This document shows positions 6,757 to 6,846 of a DNA stretch of 6,846 nucleotides, one piece after another (positions within the stretch are counted from its first letter, which is position 1; each line of letters starts with the position of its first letter). The notes below the pieces were generated by a model. It was given only the letters and a program-made list of their open reading frames with translations, made no database searches and was not told the origin of the DNA. Position numbers and translations under genes: made by a program. This DNA is from an uncultured Lachnospiraceae bacterium (GTDB lineage: Bacteria; Bacillota; Clostridia; Lachnospirales; Lachnospiraceae): assembly GCA_947653315.1 (NCBI GenBank), contig CANTGP010000163.1, forward strand, positions 1 to 6,846, in the 5' to 3' direction.

Positions 6757-6846
6757 GACCGTTTCCGCATTCTTCCCTCATTTCCGGTAACAATTCAGGC
6801 TTAAACTCTCCAACTTTTAATTCAATTACAACATAACATCTTAATT
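6731..6846 (-). pseudogene. 3' remnant of a YhcG/DUF1016-type PD-(D/E)XK nuclease gene (partial, window edge)
   Basis: A reading frame enters from the window edge and ends at TAA (6733-6731). Its first part reads LRCYVVIELKVGEFKPE. I recognise this as the core strand of the C-terminal nuclease domain of YhcG/DUF1016 proteins, where IELK supplies the catalytic E-x-K. In intact members FKPE is followed by about 60 or more residues beginning YAG and an FYL motif. Here it is followed by about 20 unrelated residues (LLPEMREECGNGLDKKGIFH) and the stop, so the domain is cut just after the catalytic motif. Codons are AT-rich (TTA, AGA, AAA), and 6781-6840 has 19 G/C of 60, lower than the neighbouring leader. 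This suggests acquired DNA. The housekeeping promoter lies inside the tail. Whether the upstream part is intact cannot be seen. Confidence 0.65.

Overview
The window is a compact minus-strand block of housekeeping genes from a Gram-positive anaerobe, most likely a clostridial species of the Lachnospiraceae type. That guess rests on the phenylalanine T-box leader upstream of pheS, the Cys4 knuckle in PheS, the M18 aminopeptidase type and the strong AGGAGG-like ribosome sites. It comes from recognised features and not from a database search.

Read in the direction of transcription (high to low coordinates), the order is as follows. At 6846-6731 there is an AT-rich tail of a reading frame. It carries the IELK/GEFKPE signature of YhcG/DUF1016 PD-(D/E)XK nucleases and stops soon after, so it looks like a truncated remnant. 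At 6756-6728 there is a sigma-A type promoter (TTGACA, 17 bases, TAAAAT) embedded in that remnant. At about 6721-6344 there is a T-box riboswitch with a recognisable Stem I, AGAGAG bulge, T-box/antiterminator and intrinsic terminator. At 6342-6244 three abutting hairpins fill almost every base between the terminator and the gene. Then come pheS (6191-5172) and pheT (5102-2682), the two subunits of phenylalanyl-tRNA synthetase. A hairpin-rich spacer (2681-2564) follows, then an M18 metallo-aminopeptidase (2563-1109), and finally queA (about 1052-21), the tRNA preQ1 ribosyltransferase-isomerase.

The pheST pair is expected to be switched on when uncharged tRNA-Phe accumulates. The T-box binds that tRNA and forms the antiterminator instead of the terminator. 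No convincing terminator or new promoter is visible between pheT, the aminopeptidase and queA, so read-through expression is plausible but not proven. The aminopeptidase could feed amino acids from peptides, and queA serves tRNA modification; the link of either to phenylalanine is only positional.

The most interesting parts are non-coding or broken. They are the DUF1016 remnant hosting the promoter, an extra long hairpin on the 5' side of T-box Stem I, the three-hairpin element after the terminator, and short ATATGGAA repeats just before both pheS and queA. No strong case for a wholly new system was found.
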